Positions 26,501 through 34,693 are shown, numbered from the stretch's first letter. The stretch is DNA of 51,193 nucleotides from an uncultured Clostridium sp. (GCA_947646915.1 CANSII010000012.1:1-51193), one strand, 5' to 3'. Translations and numbers: made by a program. Notes: generated from the sequence alone by a model not told the origin.

Positions 26501-27274
26501 TTATTTTACTTTTTTTGCTACTACTACAAACCTTCCATCTTCTGTATGATATGAACAAGTACTTAAAGTTAGTAGTTGCTCTCCATATTCTGATGATTTT
26601 CCTGTATCATATAAACTAGCTTTTTTACTTTCTTCTATATAATTGTTATATTCTGTTTCATCATTTGCATTAATAAAATAATAGTATCTAAACACATCTT
26701 GTTCATCTTCATAATATACTCTTGATAGAAAGGCTGATATTATTTCATATTGGCAGTCATCATTTATAGTTGTAAATCTAATATTGGGGTGTTCTTGATA
26801 AAAACTTTCATCTTTATACTTTAATAAGTTTTGGAACATAGTGCCATTTTTATTATTATGTCCATATAATAAAAGGTTTGTACTTGGTAGATTCCAGTCA
26901 TAACTTTTGTCTAAAAATATTGACCCACCTTTTGAATATTCTTTTGTATATGTATGTTCCATATAATATTGATTATCTGTTCCTTGTAATACTGGGAAAT
27001 TGATGTTTGTTCCTTCTATTTCTATCCAACCTACTATATCCTGATTTTCTTTCTTTAGTTCTTCTACTTGTAACATTCTTTCTGTTCTTTCTTCTGTTAC
27101 TTGTTCTTCATCTATATTTATATTATTTAACACATCTTGATATTTATTTTTATCTTTGTTTGCATTATAAAAGTAGTATATAATGGCACAAATACTAAGA
27201 ATAAAGATAAGAATAAAAATTATTTGAATATAATGTTTTGTTTGTTTTCTATGTTTACTCTTTTTTCTGCTCAT
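26501..27274 (-). CDS. srtB: Class B sortase
   Basis: 257 residues. An N-terminal signal anchor (about 12-33) is followed by the class B sortase fold: IVGWIEIEGTNINFPVLQGTDNQYYMEHTY, the catalytic His in NLLLYGHNNKNGTMF, the extra helix typical of class B, TLSTCSYHTEDGRF with the catalytic Cys and a following Arg. Class B sortases join proteins to the wall or to iron-capture systems, or build pili. Here the gene lies between a cysteine protease and a gene whose product ends in a TPKTG sorting signal, so that protein is the likely substrate although TPKTG is more like a class A/C signal than the NPQTN type. Confidence 0.9.
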   Translation of the reverse strand: MSRKKSKHRKQTKHYIQIIFILIFILSICAIIYYFYNANKDKNKYQDVLNNINIDEEQVTEERTERMLQVEELKKENQDIVGWIEIEGTNINFPVLQGTDNQYYMEHTYTKEYSKGGSIFLDKSYDWNLPSTNLLLYGHNNKNGTMFQNLLKYKDESFYQEHPNIRFTTINDDCQYEIISAFLSRVYYEDEQDVFRYYYFINANDETEYNNYIEESKKASLYDTGKSSEYGEQLLTLSTCSYHTEDGRFVVVAKKVK

Positions 27275-27355
27275 CTAGTAACACCTTCCTTTAATGTTAA
27301 GAATAGGGCAGAGGTTTCGTATCTGCCCTATGTGAAATATGTTGTATTATAATTG

Positions 27356-28867
27356 TTATTTTGTTTCTTTTCTTCTAAATGCTATTATTCCTAATGCAGA
27401 TATTACAGCTACTGGTATTATAAAGTAAATACTTGCTGTTGTTCCTGTTTTTGGGGTATCATCTTTTTTATGTTCAGGTGTTGTAGTTGTTGATGGTTTT
27501 ACTGTGTTTTCTGTGTTTTGTGTAGTTTCTTTTTCTGCTAATACATAAATTGAGAAGTGGTCTGTTTCAAATGTTGCATAATTTCCTTCTACTTTAACAT
27601 CATATGGTGTTTTTTCTCCATTATCTGCTACTCTATATACTGCTAACTTTGTTTTATCATAATCTGTTGGAATTGGAATGCTAATCTTAACTTTTCCGTT
27701 AGGTTGAATTTTTACATTGTTTTCTAATAAATTTATGTCATATACTATATATTTAGTTGATATATCTTTTAATGCTCCTTTTACAATGTTTAATATGTTT
27801 TGCTCTGTAACTTTAGTAGATGTTAATACAACATTACTTGATACTACATTTGTTGTAGCTTCAAGCCTAATACCTGTAGTTGCGTCTTCTTTTTTTATAC
27901 TAGTTGCTACTGATGTTGATTTTGCTTTCTTTAATACGATAGTAGCTGTTTCTTCTCCATATTGTGAACCTATTATTTTTACTGTATAACCATTTTCTAC
28001 ACTAAATTCTGTGTGTTTCTTATTTCCGTTATAATTCCAATAGTCAACAGTACCACCCTTAGTTATAGTTATGTTATCTATTTCATTTTCAGTATACCAA
28101 TCAGTATCTATTCTATTTTCTTTTAGCCATTTCTTTATTATTGGCATAGCATAATTTATATAATCTTCATCGTTATCTTTTATAGTATCAGGTATGATTA
28201 TTTCAGGAATAAATGGAAGGCATCCTATTGTTTTAATATCATATAAGATTCCATTTTTAAATATTCCAATATCTGCTCCATGTTCTCCACATACTAAACC
28301 AATCATTTCAGCTCCACCTGCACCAGATACAACATCAATATGAATATTTTTATCATTAATATTTTTGTTGTAATATTCATTTGCAATTCTAAATGCTTCT
28401 TCCCAATCATCACATTTACTCAAATCAATAGTTAAATATTCTGGTGTTTTTATGTTTAAATTTTTTACATATTGTTCATCTGCTGAATTTCTTTGATTTG
28501 AATTACTGTATGATATTGAGATTTTTTTAGTCTTATATACAGAACCAGAATTAGAATTACCACTTATTGTAATAGTAGCTGTATTAATATCAAAATCCCA
28601 TAAGTGAGCTCCATATATAGTAATATCCATTCCTTCGGTTGAAAGTCCTTTGCTCTCCCAAATATTTTTCACTTTTTGTTCAATTATATTATCAGTTTTT
28701 TCATACTCTGCTTCAGTAATGTCCAATTTAATTTCATCAGGTATTACATCTAACATTGCTTGTGCTTCTTCATTTGTTACTGCACTTACTGTATTCATAT
28801 TGAATACACATACTGCTAATAACATTATTACTAATGCTATTAAAAGTTTAGCTTTTGTCTTTAACAT
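27356..28867 (-). CDS. Wall-anchored surface protein with TPKTG sorting signal
   Basis: 503 residues. A signal peptide (about 1-30) starts the protein; the C-terminus has DDTPKTG, a hydrophobic span (YFIIPVAVISALGIIAF) and a basic tail (RRKETK), the classical sortase signal. The middle contains an Ig-like/beta region (ITKGGTVDYWNYNG; EFSVENGYTVKIIGSQYGEETATIVLKK) and a domain ending IPTDYDKTKLAVYRVADNGEKTPYDVKVEGNYATFETDHFSIYVLAE, a form often seen in clostridial surface proteins. No enzymatic motif is visible. It is probably the substrate of the neighbouring sortase. It opens the surface operon and diverges from an XRE regulator. Confidence 0.82.
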   Translation of the reverse strand: MLKTKAKLLIALVIMLLAVCVFNMNTVSAVTNEEAQAMLDVIPDEIKLDITEAEYEKTDNIIEQKVKNIWESKGLSTEGMDITIYGAHLWDFDINTATITISGNSNSGSVYKTKKISISYSNSNQRNSADEQYVKNLNIKTPEYLTIDLSKCDDWEEAFRIANEYYNKNINDKNIHIDVVSGAGGAEMIGLVCGEHGADIGIFKNGILYDIKTIGCLPFIPEIIIPDTIKDNDEDYINYAMPIIKKWLKENRIDTDWYTENEIDNITITKGGTVDYWNYNGNKKHTEFSVENGYTVKIIGSQYGEETATIVLKKAKSTSVATSIKKEDATTGIRLEATTNVVSSNVVLTSTKVTEQNILNIVKGALKDISTKYIVYDINLLENNVKIQPNGKVKISIPIPTDYDKTKLAVYRVADNGEKTPYDVKVEGNYATFETDHFSIYVLAEKETTQNTENTVKPSTTTTPEHKKDDTPKTGTTASIYFIIPVAVISALGIIAFRRKETK

Positions 28868-29062
28868 ATTTTTTCCTACCTCTCTTTCAAATTTATAATA
28901 TCATGCTTGATAATACCCCATAATTCTACACAATATTACATTTCTGTAAAAATTATAACACTAACTAATATTTTTTACAATACATACGACTATTTTTTAT
29001 TAGTTTATGTTCTAGTACTTATACTTATTACTTATATAATTTATAGTACTAGGAGGAAAATT

Positions 29063-29398
29063 ATGGATAACAGAAGTTTTAAAATGGATAACCTAAGAAA
29101 ACTAAGGGAAAAGAAAAAGATGACACAAACTAGATTATCTGTTGAAATAGAGGTGTCGCAAGAAATTATATCTCATTATGAGGTAGGGGAGAGTAAACCT
29201 AATATTGATAATTTAATGAAAATAGCTGATTTCTTTCATTGTTCTACAGATTATTTACTTAATAGAACTGATAATCCTACTATGCCTAAAGATATAACTA
29301 ATAACGATAATAACAATATTATATATAAATATAATTCCTTATCTGATGAAGATAAACAACATTTAATCTGTTTTTTAGATTATTTATGTAACAAATAA
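29063..29398 (+). CDS. XRE-family regulator beside the surface module
   Basis: 111 residues: an N-terminal Cro/CI helix-turn-helix (DNLRKLREKKKMTQTRLSVEIEVSQEIISHYEVGESKPNIDNLMKIADFFHCSTDYLLNRTDNP), then an Asn-rich linker and a short helical tail (SLSDEDKQHLICFLDYLC). GGAGG eight bases before the ATG at 29063 fixes the start; an upstream in-frame ATG at 28907 has no ribosome binding site. It is divergent from the surface-protein gene across 195 bases, so it probably controls that operon. Confidence 0.85.
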   Translation: MDNRSFKMDNLRKLREKKKMTQTRLSVEIEVSQEIISHYEVGESKPNIDNLMKIADFFHCSTDYLLNRTDNPTMPKDITNNDNNNIIYKYNSLSDEDKQHLICFLDYLCNK

Positions 29399-29423
29399 GA
29401 GTAAGCTCCAACTTACTCTTATT
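29394..29423. terminator. Bidirectional terminator
   Basis: AATAAGAGTAAG (29394-29405) and CTTACTCTTATT (29412-29423) are perfect complements around a six-base loop between convergent genes. Confidence 0.88.
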
Positions 29424-29433
29424 ACCATATCTA

Positions 29434-29703
29434 TTAATTTTCCTTACCTAAACCCTCTGCAAATAACCTAGTTGCTAATGAAAATGCAAATTCAAATACT
29501 TGTAATTCTATTATTCCACTTTTTGTATTATTTTCTTCCTGCATTTCATCTAATAATTTCTTTTCATCTTTAGTAAGTGTCATACACAATTTATAATATT
29601 TTGTGGAAATCTTTTTACTTAAATTTGATAATTCTTTTGTTTTATGATACATTTCTTCTCTATACTTCCAATATAAACTTTCAATTTGTTCCTTGTTTTC
29701 CAT
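29434..29703 (-). CDS. Small hypothetical helical protein
   Basis: 89 residues, all-helical and charged (EQIESLYWKYREEMYHKTKELSNLSKKIS; TLTKDEKKLLDEMQEENN; AFEFAFSLATRLFAEGL-like end). No signal peptide and no known family. It is preceded by a 119-base leader carrying motif B (29781-29817), which resembles the leader of the bS6-like gene. AGGAAAGGATAAAAAG precedes the ATG. Confidence 0.55.
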   Translation of the reverse strand: MENKEQIESLYWKYREEMYHKTKELSNLSKKISTKYYKLCMTLTKDEKKLLDEMQEENNTKSGIIELQVFEFAFSLATRLFAEGLGKEN

Positions 29704-29780
29704 CTTTTTATCCTTTCCTAGAACTTAATTTAAACCATTTTAACTTCTGCTATGTCAAATTATATTGCTAATATTTTCTT

Positions 29781-29817
29781 CTTGCAAATCTCACAAACCT
29801 CGTTGAAATGTCCTATA
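29781..29817 (-). promoter_or_regulatory. Repeated element leader motif, copy B
   Basis: CTTGCAAATCTCACAAACCT followed by CGTTGAAATGTCCTATA aligns with the copy at 33557-33593 over its whole length with few changes, and shares AAACCTCGT with 36916-36953. It lies upstream of the minus-strand gene at 29434 and next to the XRE gene at 29823. Confidence 0.5.
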
Positions 29818-29822
29818 TAGCT

Positions 29823-30017
29823 TTAACATATATTAAATACTTCTTGTACTTTTCTTTTTAATGCAGTTGCAATTTTCTCCATAACATTATATGTTGGGTT
29901 ATCTCTTGTACCTTTTTCTAAATGACAGATATATCCTTCTGATAAACCAGTCATTTCTGCTAGTGTATATTGTTTAATTCCTTCTTCTTTTCTTATTTCT
30001 CTTATTCGGTTTTCCAT
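29823..30017 (-). CDS. Cro-like XRE regulator
   Basis: 64 residues that are little more than a helix-turn-helix: NRIREIRKEEGIKQYTLAEMTGLSEGYICHLEKGTRDNPTYNVMEKIATALKRKVQEVF. Such minimal XRE proteins act as Cro-like repressors in mobile elements. It overlaps the end of the upstream 137-residue gene by 16 bases, so it is cotranslated with the block of small genes. Confidence 0.85.
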   Translation of the reverse strand: MENRIREIRKEEGIKQYTLAEMTGLSEGYICHLEKGTRDNPTYNVMEKIATALKRKVQEVFNIC

Positions 30018-30415
30018 ATTACCAACCTCTTTATTTTTCCATTGTTTACTTCTATTCCAACATCTCTTGCAATAAATTCAACAACTCCTTCTTTTGGAGT
30101 ATCAAATAATACTACTGTTGCCCAACCTTTTTTTAGGTATAACTTTTCTTTCTTCCATTCTTCTTTATGTTTATGTATTGCTAACATATACATCTGTTTT
30201 TTAAATATAATTACATGGTATATCTTAATAGTTTTTTCCTGCTCAAATATTTTTATCATATCCATAACTTCACTATCAAATATAAATTCTGTTCCGTTTT
30301 CTTTTACTTTAGATACATATACTTTGTTGTTATCCTTAAAATCATTTATTACTGTGGAATCTAACTTTAGTATCTCTAATCTTTTTATAGCTTCTTGTTT
30401 TAGTTCATCTTTCAT
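30002..30415 (-). CDS. Hypothetical element protein
   Basis: 137 residues, alpha/beta, soluble (LKQEAIKRLEILKLDSTVINDFKDNNKVYVSKVKENG; KIYHVIIFKKQMYMLAIHKHKEEWKKEKLYLKKGWATVVLFDTPKEGVVEFIARDVGI). It resembles in style the small regulatory proteins seen beside plasmid and ICE genes, but no family is recognised. It ends inside the Cro-like gene, with which it forms a coupled pair. AGAAGGTGTAGAAA precedes the ATG. Confidence 0.6.
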   Translation of the reverse strand: MKDELKQEAIKRLEILKLDSTVINDFKDNNKVYVSKVKENGTEFIFDSEVMDMIKIFEQEKTIKIYHVIIFKKQMYMLAIHKHKEEWKKEKLYLKKGWATVVLFDTPKEGVVEFIARDVGIEVNNGKIKRLVIWKTE

Positions 30416-30436
30416 TTTCTACACCTTCTTTTTTAA

Positions 30437-31225
30437 TTACAAATATTGTGCATATTTTGTACTAATGCTTTCTATCCATTCTTTATCAACTCTGTTTAAA
30501 TATGTACTCCATGCTTTCTTGTTACTATTCCACCACCATTTACGGCTTTTTAATGCAACAATTAACTGTCTTTGAATTCTCATAGGAAATCTTATATAAG
30601 CTCTATCTCCTTCAATGTATGCTGTAAAGTTTTCATCTTCGTATATAATTTCCTTTGTGATCTCCTTGACTTCTCCATTTAATGACTGTGCATAAATTTT
30701 AAATATAATGCTGTTCTTTCTCCACTTAAACTTTGGATAAAATTTCTCATATAATTCAATAAATTTCTTGTTATCTAAGTATGCTAATTTAATTAAATGT
30801 TCTCTTGGGTCAAAACCTCTTTCTTCGCAAAAATCTATCATATTCATAGTTAGTTCAATATCTCTCTTTGTTGTATCTATTTTAGAATTTTTAATTTGTT
30901 CTCTCAAACCATCAAACCACTCACAAAATTCATGTGTTGTTTTAAATACTTGGTCGCTCTTGTCTAATCTCCTTGAATTATAATTTGCTGGACCTGCTAC
31001 TATAACACTAACGTGTTGTGCTTCATATTCCAATATCTTTGAATATCTTTTATGTACTTGGTCTAGTATTTTTTGTTTCTTACTATTGGATATATCCCAA
31101 CTTAAAACCTCATCTATATATGATTTATAACTTTCTGCTGATAAATTTCCTCTTGTTCCATTAAAACTATTTGAATTTGCTCTATGTATTAAGTTTTCAT
31201 CTAACTGTTTTATTTCTAATTCCAT
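30437..31225 (-). CDS. Hypothetical element protein with Trp-rich C-terminal motif
   Basis: 262 residues, soluble. The C-terminus has two successive beta/aromatic units: FTAYIEGDRAYIRFPMRIQRQLIVALKSRKWWWNSNKKAWST, a form like small DNA- or protein-binding domains found in helicase-associated HARP/SMARCAL1 or replication proteins (KxRxWxWxxxxKxW). This resemblance is only a hint. The N-terminal 180 residues are helical. It belongs to the minus-strand block between the bS6-like gene and the Cro-like gene. Confidence 0.55.
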   Translation of the reverse strand: MELEIKQLDENLIHRANSNSFNGTRGNLSAESYKSYIDEVLSWDISNSKKQKILDQVHKRYSKILEYEAQHVSVIVAGPANYNSRRLDKSDQVFKTTHEFCEWFDGLREQIKNSKIDTTKRDIELTMNMIDFCEERGFDPREHLIKLAYLDNKKFIELYEKFYPKFKWRKNSIIFKIYAQSLNGEVKEITKEIIYEDENFTAYIEGDRAYIRFPMRIQRQLIVALKSRKWWWNSNKKAWSTYLNRVDKEWIESISTKYAQYL

Positions 31226-31242
31226 TTTCTAATCACTTCCCA

Positions 31243-31464
31243 TCATTCTTCTAAATCTTCTATTACCATATCAATATTTCTAGCCCAATAATCTATATCT
31301 CTGCATAGTGTATCAATACTGTTATAAGGGCAACTGTCAGGATAATTTTCTTTTAATTCTTTTCTTATTTTTGTTGGTAGTTTATTATAAGTCTTTTTAA
31401 TTTCCTCAATTTGCTGTTGTAGTTTTTCAAATATTTCTTCTACATCATCTTGCATATTTTTCAC
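31243..31464 (-). CDS. Small hypothetical protein
   Basis: 73 residues, acidic and helical (DDVEEIFEKLQQQIEEIKKTYNKLPTKIRKEL), with two Cys (SCPYNSIDTLCRDIDYW). The stop codon of the upstream gene overlaps its ATG by four bases, so it is translationally coupled. Function unknown. Confidence 0.55.
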   Translation of the reverse strand: MKNMQDDVEEIFEKLQQQIEEIKKTYNKLPTKIRKELKENYPDSCPYNSIDTLCRDIDYWARNIDMVIEDLEE

Positions 31465-31733
31465 TCCTTTTCTTCTATTCCTAATTTTGTAAATAAGTCT
31501 GCTTTTAATTCTGAATATAGTTCTTCTGTTCTTTTATTGTATTTTGAAAAAATTTCAACTTCTCTTGTATCTCTTAAAAAGTAGTGTAAATCATATAACG
31601 TTTCTAATATTGTATTAGTTTCGCTATCTACTGTAACATTTCTTAGTTGATAATTTATCTCATCTAGTCCTTGTCCTTCTGTTTGATTAAATGCTTCTAA
31701 TATCTTCAGCTTGTCTAATTCTTTTATTCCCAT
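31461..31733 (-). CDS. Small hypothetical protein
   Basis: 90 residues, acidic and helical (IKELDKLKILEAFNQTEGQGLDEINYQLRN; ILETLYDLHYFLRDTREVEIFSKYNKRTEELYSELKADL). It is separated by only three bases from the upstream gene and overlaps the downstream one by four. No family recognised. Confidence 0.55.
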   Translation of the reverse strand: MGIKELDKLKILEAFNQTEGQGLDEINYQLRNVTVDSETNTILETLYDLHYFLRDTREVEIFSKYNKRTEELYSELKADLFTKLGIEEKE

Positions 31734-31736
31734 TTT

Positions 31737-32207
31737 CTAGTCCTTTCCTTTTAAATATAAATTCTTTTCTTCTAGTCTTTTGATTTCCTGCACCTGTTTG
31801 TTGTTTTCTTCCCATTCCTTGATTTTAAAGTTACTATGGTCTAATACTGCATTTACTAAATCTTGTGTACCTAATAAGAAATTAAATACATATTCATAGT
31901 TATTGTTGCAGTTGTTTTTATTTTTTCTAAAACATTTCACATCTTTTTCAAACTTATTAAACCTATCTAATAACTTAAATATCAACTCTAATCTTTCTTG
32001 ATTATCTTTTGCTATAAATACTGCATCTGCTCCAAAACAAGGTGGTCCAACTTGACTTAAATTTCTACATGCTGTTTCAACTTGCTCTCTCATCTTATTA
32101 AGATTTACATTTGATATAATATTTTGCTGTAATGCAATTACCTGTTCCTCTTGTAAATCAAATAAGTCTATACTTTTCATTTCTTTTAGGATAAGTTCAT
32201 TAGCCAT
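31737..32207 (-). CDS. Hypothetical helical element protein
   Basis: 156 residues, helical (LILKEMKSIDLFDLQEEQVIALQQNIISNVNLNKMREQVETACRNLSQ; KLLDRFNKFEKDVKCFRKNKNN), with a terminal Lys/Glu-rich coiled coil (EWEENNKQVQEIKRLEEKNLYLKGKD). Part of the tightly packed minus-strand block. No family recognised; AGGTGGTTTA precedes the ATG. Confidence 0.55.
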   Translation of the reverse strand: MANELILKEMKSIDLFDLQEEQVIALQQNIISNVNLNKMREQVETACRNLSQVGPPCFGADAVFIAKDNQERLELIFKLLDRFNKFEKDVKCFRKNKNNCNNNYEYVFNFLLGTQDLVNAVLDHSNFKIKEWEENNKQVQEIKRLEEKNLYLKGKD

Positions 32208-32224
32208 TAAACCACCTCTTTTTT

Positions 32225-32809
32225 CTAATAGTATTTTAATAATTCACTTGCAATACTGATACTTGTTTTTAATAAGATTTTGTTTACTTCTAATGAAACA
32301 TGAGTTGTAGTTTCTATTTCCTTAATTTCTAATATACATGCCATTAGTAATTTATAATCTCTGCTACGCACCTTGTAATTTTCAATAACATACTTCTTAA
32401 AGTTCTTTATCCATTCTTCTGCTGATACTACATCTAATTCTTTTTGTTCAAGTATTTCTTCTGCTTGTTTTAATAGTTTATCTTTTTTCTTCTTTTCCTT
32501 ATGTATTTCGCTTTCTACTCTATGTATATAACCTTCTACAATATTACAATATCCTAATCTTTGATTACCTGTATATTTATTAGTAGTAATATGTAAAATT
32601 GCTTCCTTAATTTGCTTTAGTCCTTTTAGTATTTCTTTATAATTTCTGCTTTTTAACAATTCTACTAAATCTAATGTATTGTCTATAAAGTCAGTTCCTG
32701 CAAATGTTTCAAAAATTTCTAATTCTAAAATACCTACATTATTGTCTAATAATCTTTGTCTATATTCTTCAAACACATCTTCTATTTTTACCACCTCTTT
32801 TGATTCCAA
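32225..32809 (-). CDS. Hypothetical helical element protein
   Basis: 194 residues, almost entirely helical, with a charged coiled-coil centre (HRVESEIHKEKKKKDKLLKQAEEILEQKELDVVSAEEWIKNFKKYVIENYK). Its start touches the stop of the upstream gene (32810). AAGAGGTGGT lies before the ATG. Function unknown; the style resembles its neighbours at 31737 and 17090. Confidence 0.55.
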   Translation of the reverse strand: MESKEVVKIEDVFEEYRQRLLDNNVGILELEIFETFAGTDFIDNTLDLVELLKSRNYKEILKGLKQIKEAILHITTNKYTGNQRLGYCNIVEGYIHRVESEIHKEKKKKDKLLKQAEEILEQKELDVVSAEEWIKNFKKYVIENYKVRSRDYKLLMACILEIKEIETTTHVSLEVNKILLKTSISIASELLKYY

Positions 32810-33172
32810 TTATTCTGTTTCTGCATTCATTTTCAATAATTCTTCATCTGTTAATTTTGCAGTAATTTCTATTAGATTTTTTAAACTCTTTCTTTTTAAT
32901 TCTGTTTTATCTAATACTATATTTTTTCCTGCATTGTTTGTTACTGCAATTCTTTCTGTTTCTTTGTAATAATATTTTCTAATATTTAATGTTATTTGAT
33001 TTTGATTATTATAATAAAGTTTAAATTCAAAATATCCTATATTATCTACTTTTAACTTCTTTATCAATGTTTTTCCTTCATGATAGACAAAGTAAATTAC
33101 ATCAAACTTCCAATTATTACTGCATTTATGATTTATTTCTTCTATTTGCTTTTTAGTCATTGATGTTGCCAT
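32810..33172 (-). CDS. Hypothetical protein next to the bS6-like gene
   Basis: About 120 residues from the ATG at 33170-33172, which has AAGGAGA eight bases upstream; a longer reading from 33202 would overlap the bS6-like stop and lacks a site. The beta-rich N-terminal half (WKFDVIYFVYHEGKTLIKKLKVDNIGYFEFKLYYNNQNQITLNIRKYYYKETER) is followed by a helical tail. In host operons bS6 is followed by single-strand binding protein and bS18; this protein is not recognisably either, though a small OB-like fold cannot be excluded. Confidence 0.55.
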   Translation of the reverse strand: MATSMTKKQIEEINHKCSNNWKFDVIYFVYHEGKTLIKKLKVDNIGYFEFKLYYNNQNQITLNIRKYYYKETERIAVTNNAGKNIVLDKTELKRKSLKNLIEITAKLTDEELLKMNAETE

Positions 33173-33188
33173 ATTAAACATCTCCTTC

Positions 33189-33476
33189 TTAATTTTCATC
33201 ATTTCTAACAGTTATAAATTTAATAATATTTTCATTTATTCTATAATTTCTCTCTAATTCAACAATAACATCTGCTTTTGTTTCAAAATAAATTACTATA
33301 TAATATCCTTCTTTGCATTTACTTATTTCATAAGCCAATTTCCTAACTCCCATCTTTTCTACTTTTGTTACTTCTCCGTTTTGATTTATTAAATCTGTTA
33401 TTTCTGTTATTATTCCTTCAATTTCTCCTTCATCTAAATTTGGTTTAATAATAATTACACTTTCATATTCATTCAT
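33189..33476 (-). CDS. Ribosomal protein bS6 homologue on the mobile element
   Basis: 95 residues that match bacterial S6 along the full length: YESVIIIKPNLDEGEIEGIITEITDLI, NGEVTKVEKMGVRKLAYEISKCKEGYYIVIYFETKADVIVELERNYRINENIIKFITVRND. The hallmark WGxRxLAYxIxxxxEGYY segment is present as MGVRKLAYEISKCKEGYY. S6 binds the 30S platform together with S18. Its neighbours are element genes, not rplI, rpsR or ssb, so this is a second copy carried on the element rather than the host operon. It could alter ribosomes, act as an RNA-binding decoy or serve as a regulator. The identity is clear; the role is open. Confidence 0.88.
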   Translation of the reverse strand: MNEYESVIIIKPNLDEGEIEGIITEITDLINQNGEVTKVEKMGVRKLAYEISKCKEGYYIVIYFETKADVIVELERNYRINENIIKFITVRNDEN

Positions 33477-33556
33477 AATTTTTATTCCTTCCTTTTTATT
33501 TTACGTTCTAAGGGTTTTAACTTTTAGATGTATAACTTATATTACTTCAAAATCGT

Positions 33557-33593
33557 GTTGCGAATTTCACTAAATCACGTTTGAATGTCCTAT
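33557..33593 (-). promoter_or_regulatory. Repeated element leader motif, copy A
   Basis: GTTGCGAATTTCACTAAATC followed by ACGTTTGAATGTCCTATA, aligned with copy B at 29781-29817. It lies 81 bases upstream of the bS6-like start, in a 144-base gap, so it is well placed to be a promoter-proximal operator or structured leader. Confidence 0.5.
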
Positions 33594-33620
33594 AAAATAA
33601 TATAAAGTATTGTGAGTACT

Positions 33621-34286
33621 TTAATGTAGGGAAGAAAATCCCCATTTCCTAAACAACTTTTCTAACTTGTTATATTCTGCTGTTCCTTTTGCTGTTGTTC
33701 TATCTCTTGGATAGTAACAATTTCTGTCTGCATTGTAGATTCCACCATTTATAAAATGATGTCTTGATAGTTCTAAAATTTCTTTGTTACTGTTTCCACT
33801 ACTGCCGATACCTCTAATCCCTAAAGATATTTCAAAATTCTTTAACCCTAACTTACCTAAATTAGATGGTGTAACTTCTTTAATATCTGTATTTAACCAT
33901 TCTTGTTGCATTTCTTGTCCTTGCTCATCATAGGCTTTTACTATGTAACCATTATCCCTAACATTTCTCCAACCAAAACTTACACCTGTTATTACATATT
34001 GTGCTAAATTATTATTGGGTCTTTTTGCAAAATCCTGATACATAACCTGCGACTTCTTCCTAAAGTCTTTAGCAATTTTTAAGGCTACATCTACATTGTT
34101 TATGAAAGCTAGTCTATTACTTGGAACGCAAAGAAATAGGAGTTTTAATCGACCAATTAATTCTCCTATTTCCTTAAATTCATCATCTATTATGCTGTCC
34201 AAAATAGTTATTTTTGGACTTTCTTTTTGTTTGCTATATGAAATAACTTCTTCTAGTGATACATTTTCTAACGGAACATTTTTCAT
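33621..34286 (-). CDS. Hypothetical element protein
   Basis: 221 residues, alpha/beta, soluble. A helical N-terminal half (IDDEFKEIGELIGRLKLLFLCVPSNRLAFINNVDVALKIAKDFRKKSQVMYQDF) leads to a basic, Gly-rich C-terminal half (LGIRGIGSSGNSNKEILELSRHHFINGGIYNADRNCYYPRDRTTAKG) that could contact nucleic acid. No family recognised. A repeated promoter-like sequence (34360-34389) is placed upstream; the gene leads the run toward the bS6-like gene. Confidence 0.55.
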   Translation of the reverse strand: MKNVPLENVSLEEVISYSKQKESPKITILDSIIDDEFKEIGELIGRLKLLFLCVPSNRLAFINNVDVALKIAKDFRKKSQVMYQDFAKRPNNNLAQYVITGVSFGWRNVRDNGYIVKAYDEQGQEMQQEWLNTDIKEVTPSNLGKLGLKNFEISLGIRGIGSSGNSNKEILELSRHHFINGGIYNADRNCYYPRDRTTAKGTAEYNKLEKLFRKWGFSSLH

Positions 34287-34359
34287 TTTTTACTCACCTC
34301 ATCTCTGCCGAATATTGTTGTTAAAATCCTGTTTTTCTTACTCTCCCAGCTGATGAAGT

Positions 34360-34389
34360 AGCTTAACATATTAATTTACTGGTAGTCAA
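34360..34389 (-). promoter_or_regulatory. Repeated element promoter, copy 1
   Basis: On the minus strand TTGACT (34389-34384), an 18-base spacer, then TAAGCTACTTCATC. The copy at 37029-37057 has TTGACA, 17 bases and TAAGCTACTTCACT. Both are followed upstream by ATAAGTTTTAAAATATG-type sequence that matches 21 of 22 bases. The conserved, non-consensus minus-10 (TAAGCT) suggests promoters that need an element-encoded activator. Confidence 0.5.
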
Positions 34390-34456
34390 TAGCTTTTGTT
34401 TAAAAAATGTTATAAGTTTTAAAATATGTCAAGTAATTTATTTTTATTCAAATTTA

Positions 34457-34693
34457 TTATTTGTTTAGTCCTCTTAATAGTTCAAGTGCTTTTTCTAATT
34501 CTACTATACTATTTTCTCCTAACATATTTAGGCTTCTATAATCTTTTTTTAATATTATTTTCTGCTCTATTTCTTGTAATATCTGTTCTACTAGCAATGA
34601 TACATCTATATATGTTCCTCTTAGACAATATATTTCTTTCTCATTAACTTTTAGAGGTTCTGCATTATTTATAATTTTATCTAACTTATCCAT
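34457..34693 (-). CDS. Small hypothetical protein
   Basis: 78 residues, helical and acidic (DKLDKIINNAEPLKVNEKEIYCLRGTYIDVSLLVEQILQEIEQKIILKKDYRSLNMLGENSIVELEKALELLRGL). It overlaps the upstream gene by eight bases, a coupled pair. No family recognised. Confidence 0.5.
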   Translation of the reverse strand: MDKLDKIINNAEPLKVNEKEIYCLRGTYIDVSLLVEQILQEIEQKIILKKDYRSLNMLGENSIVELEKALELLRGLNK

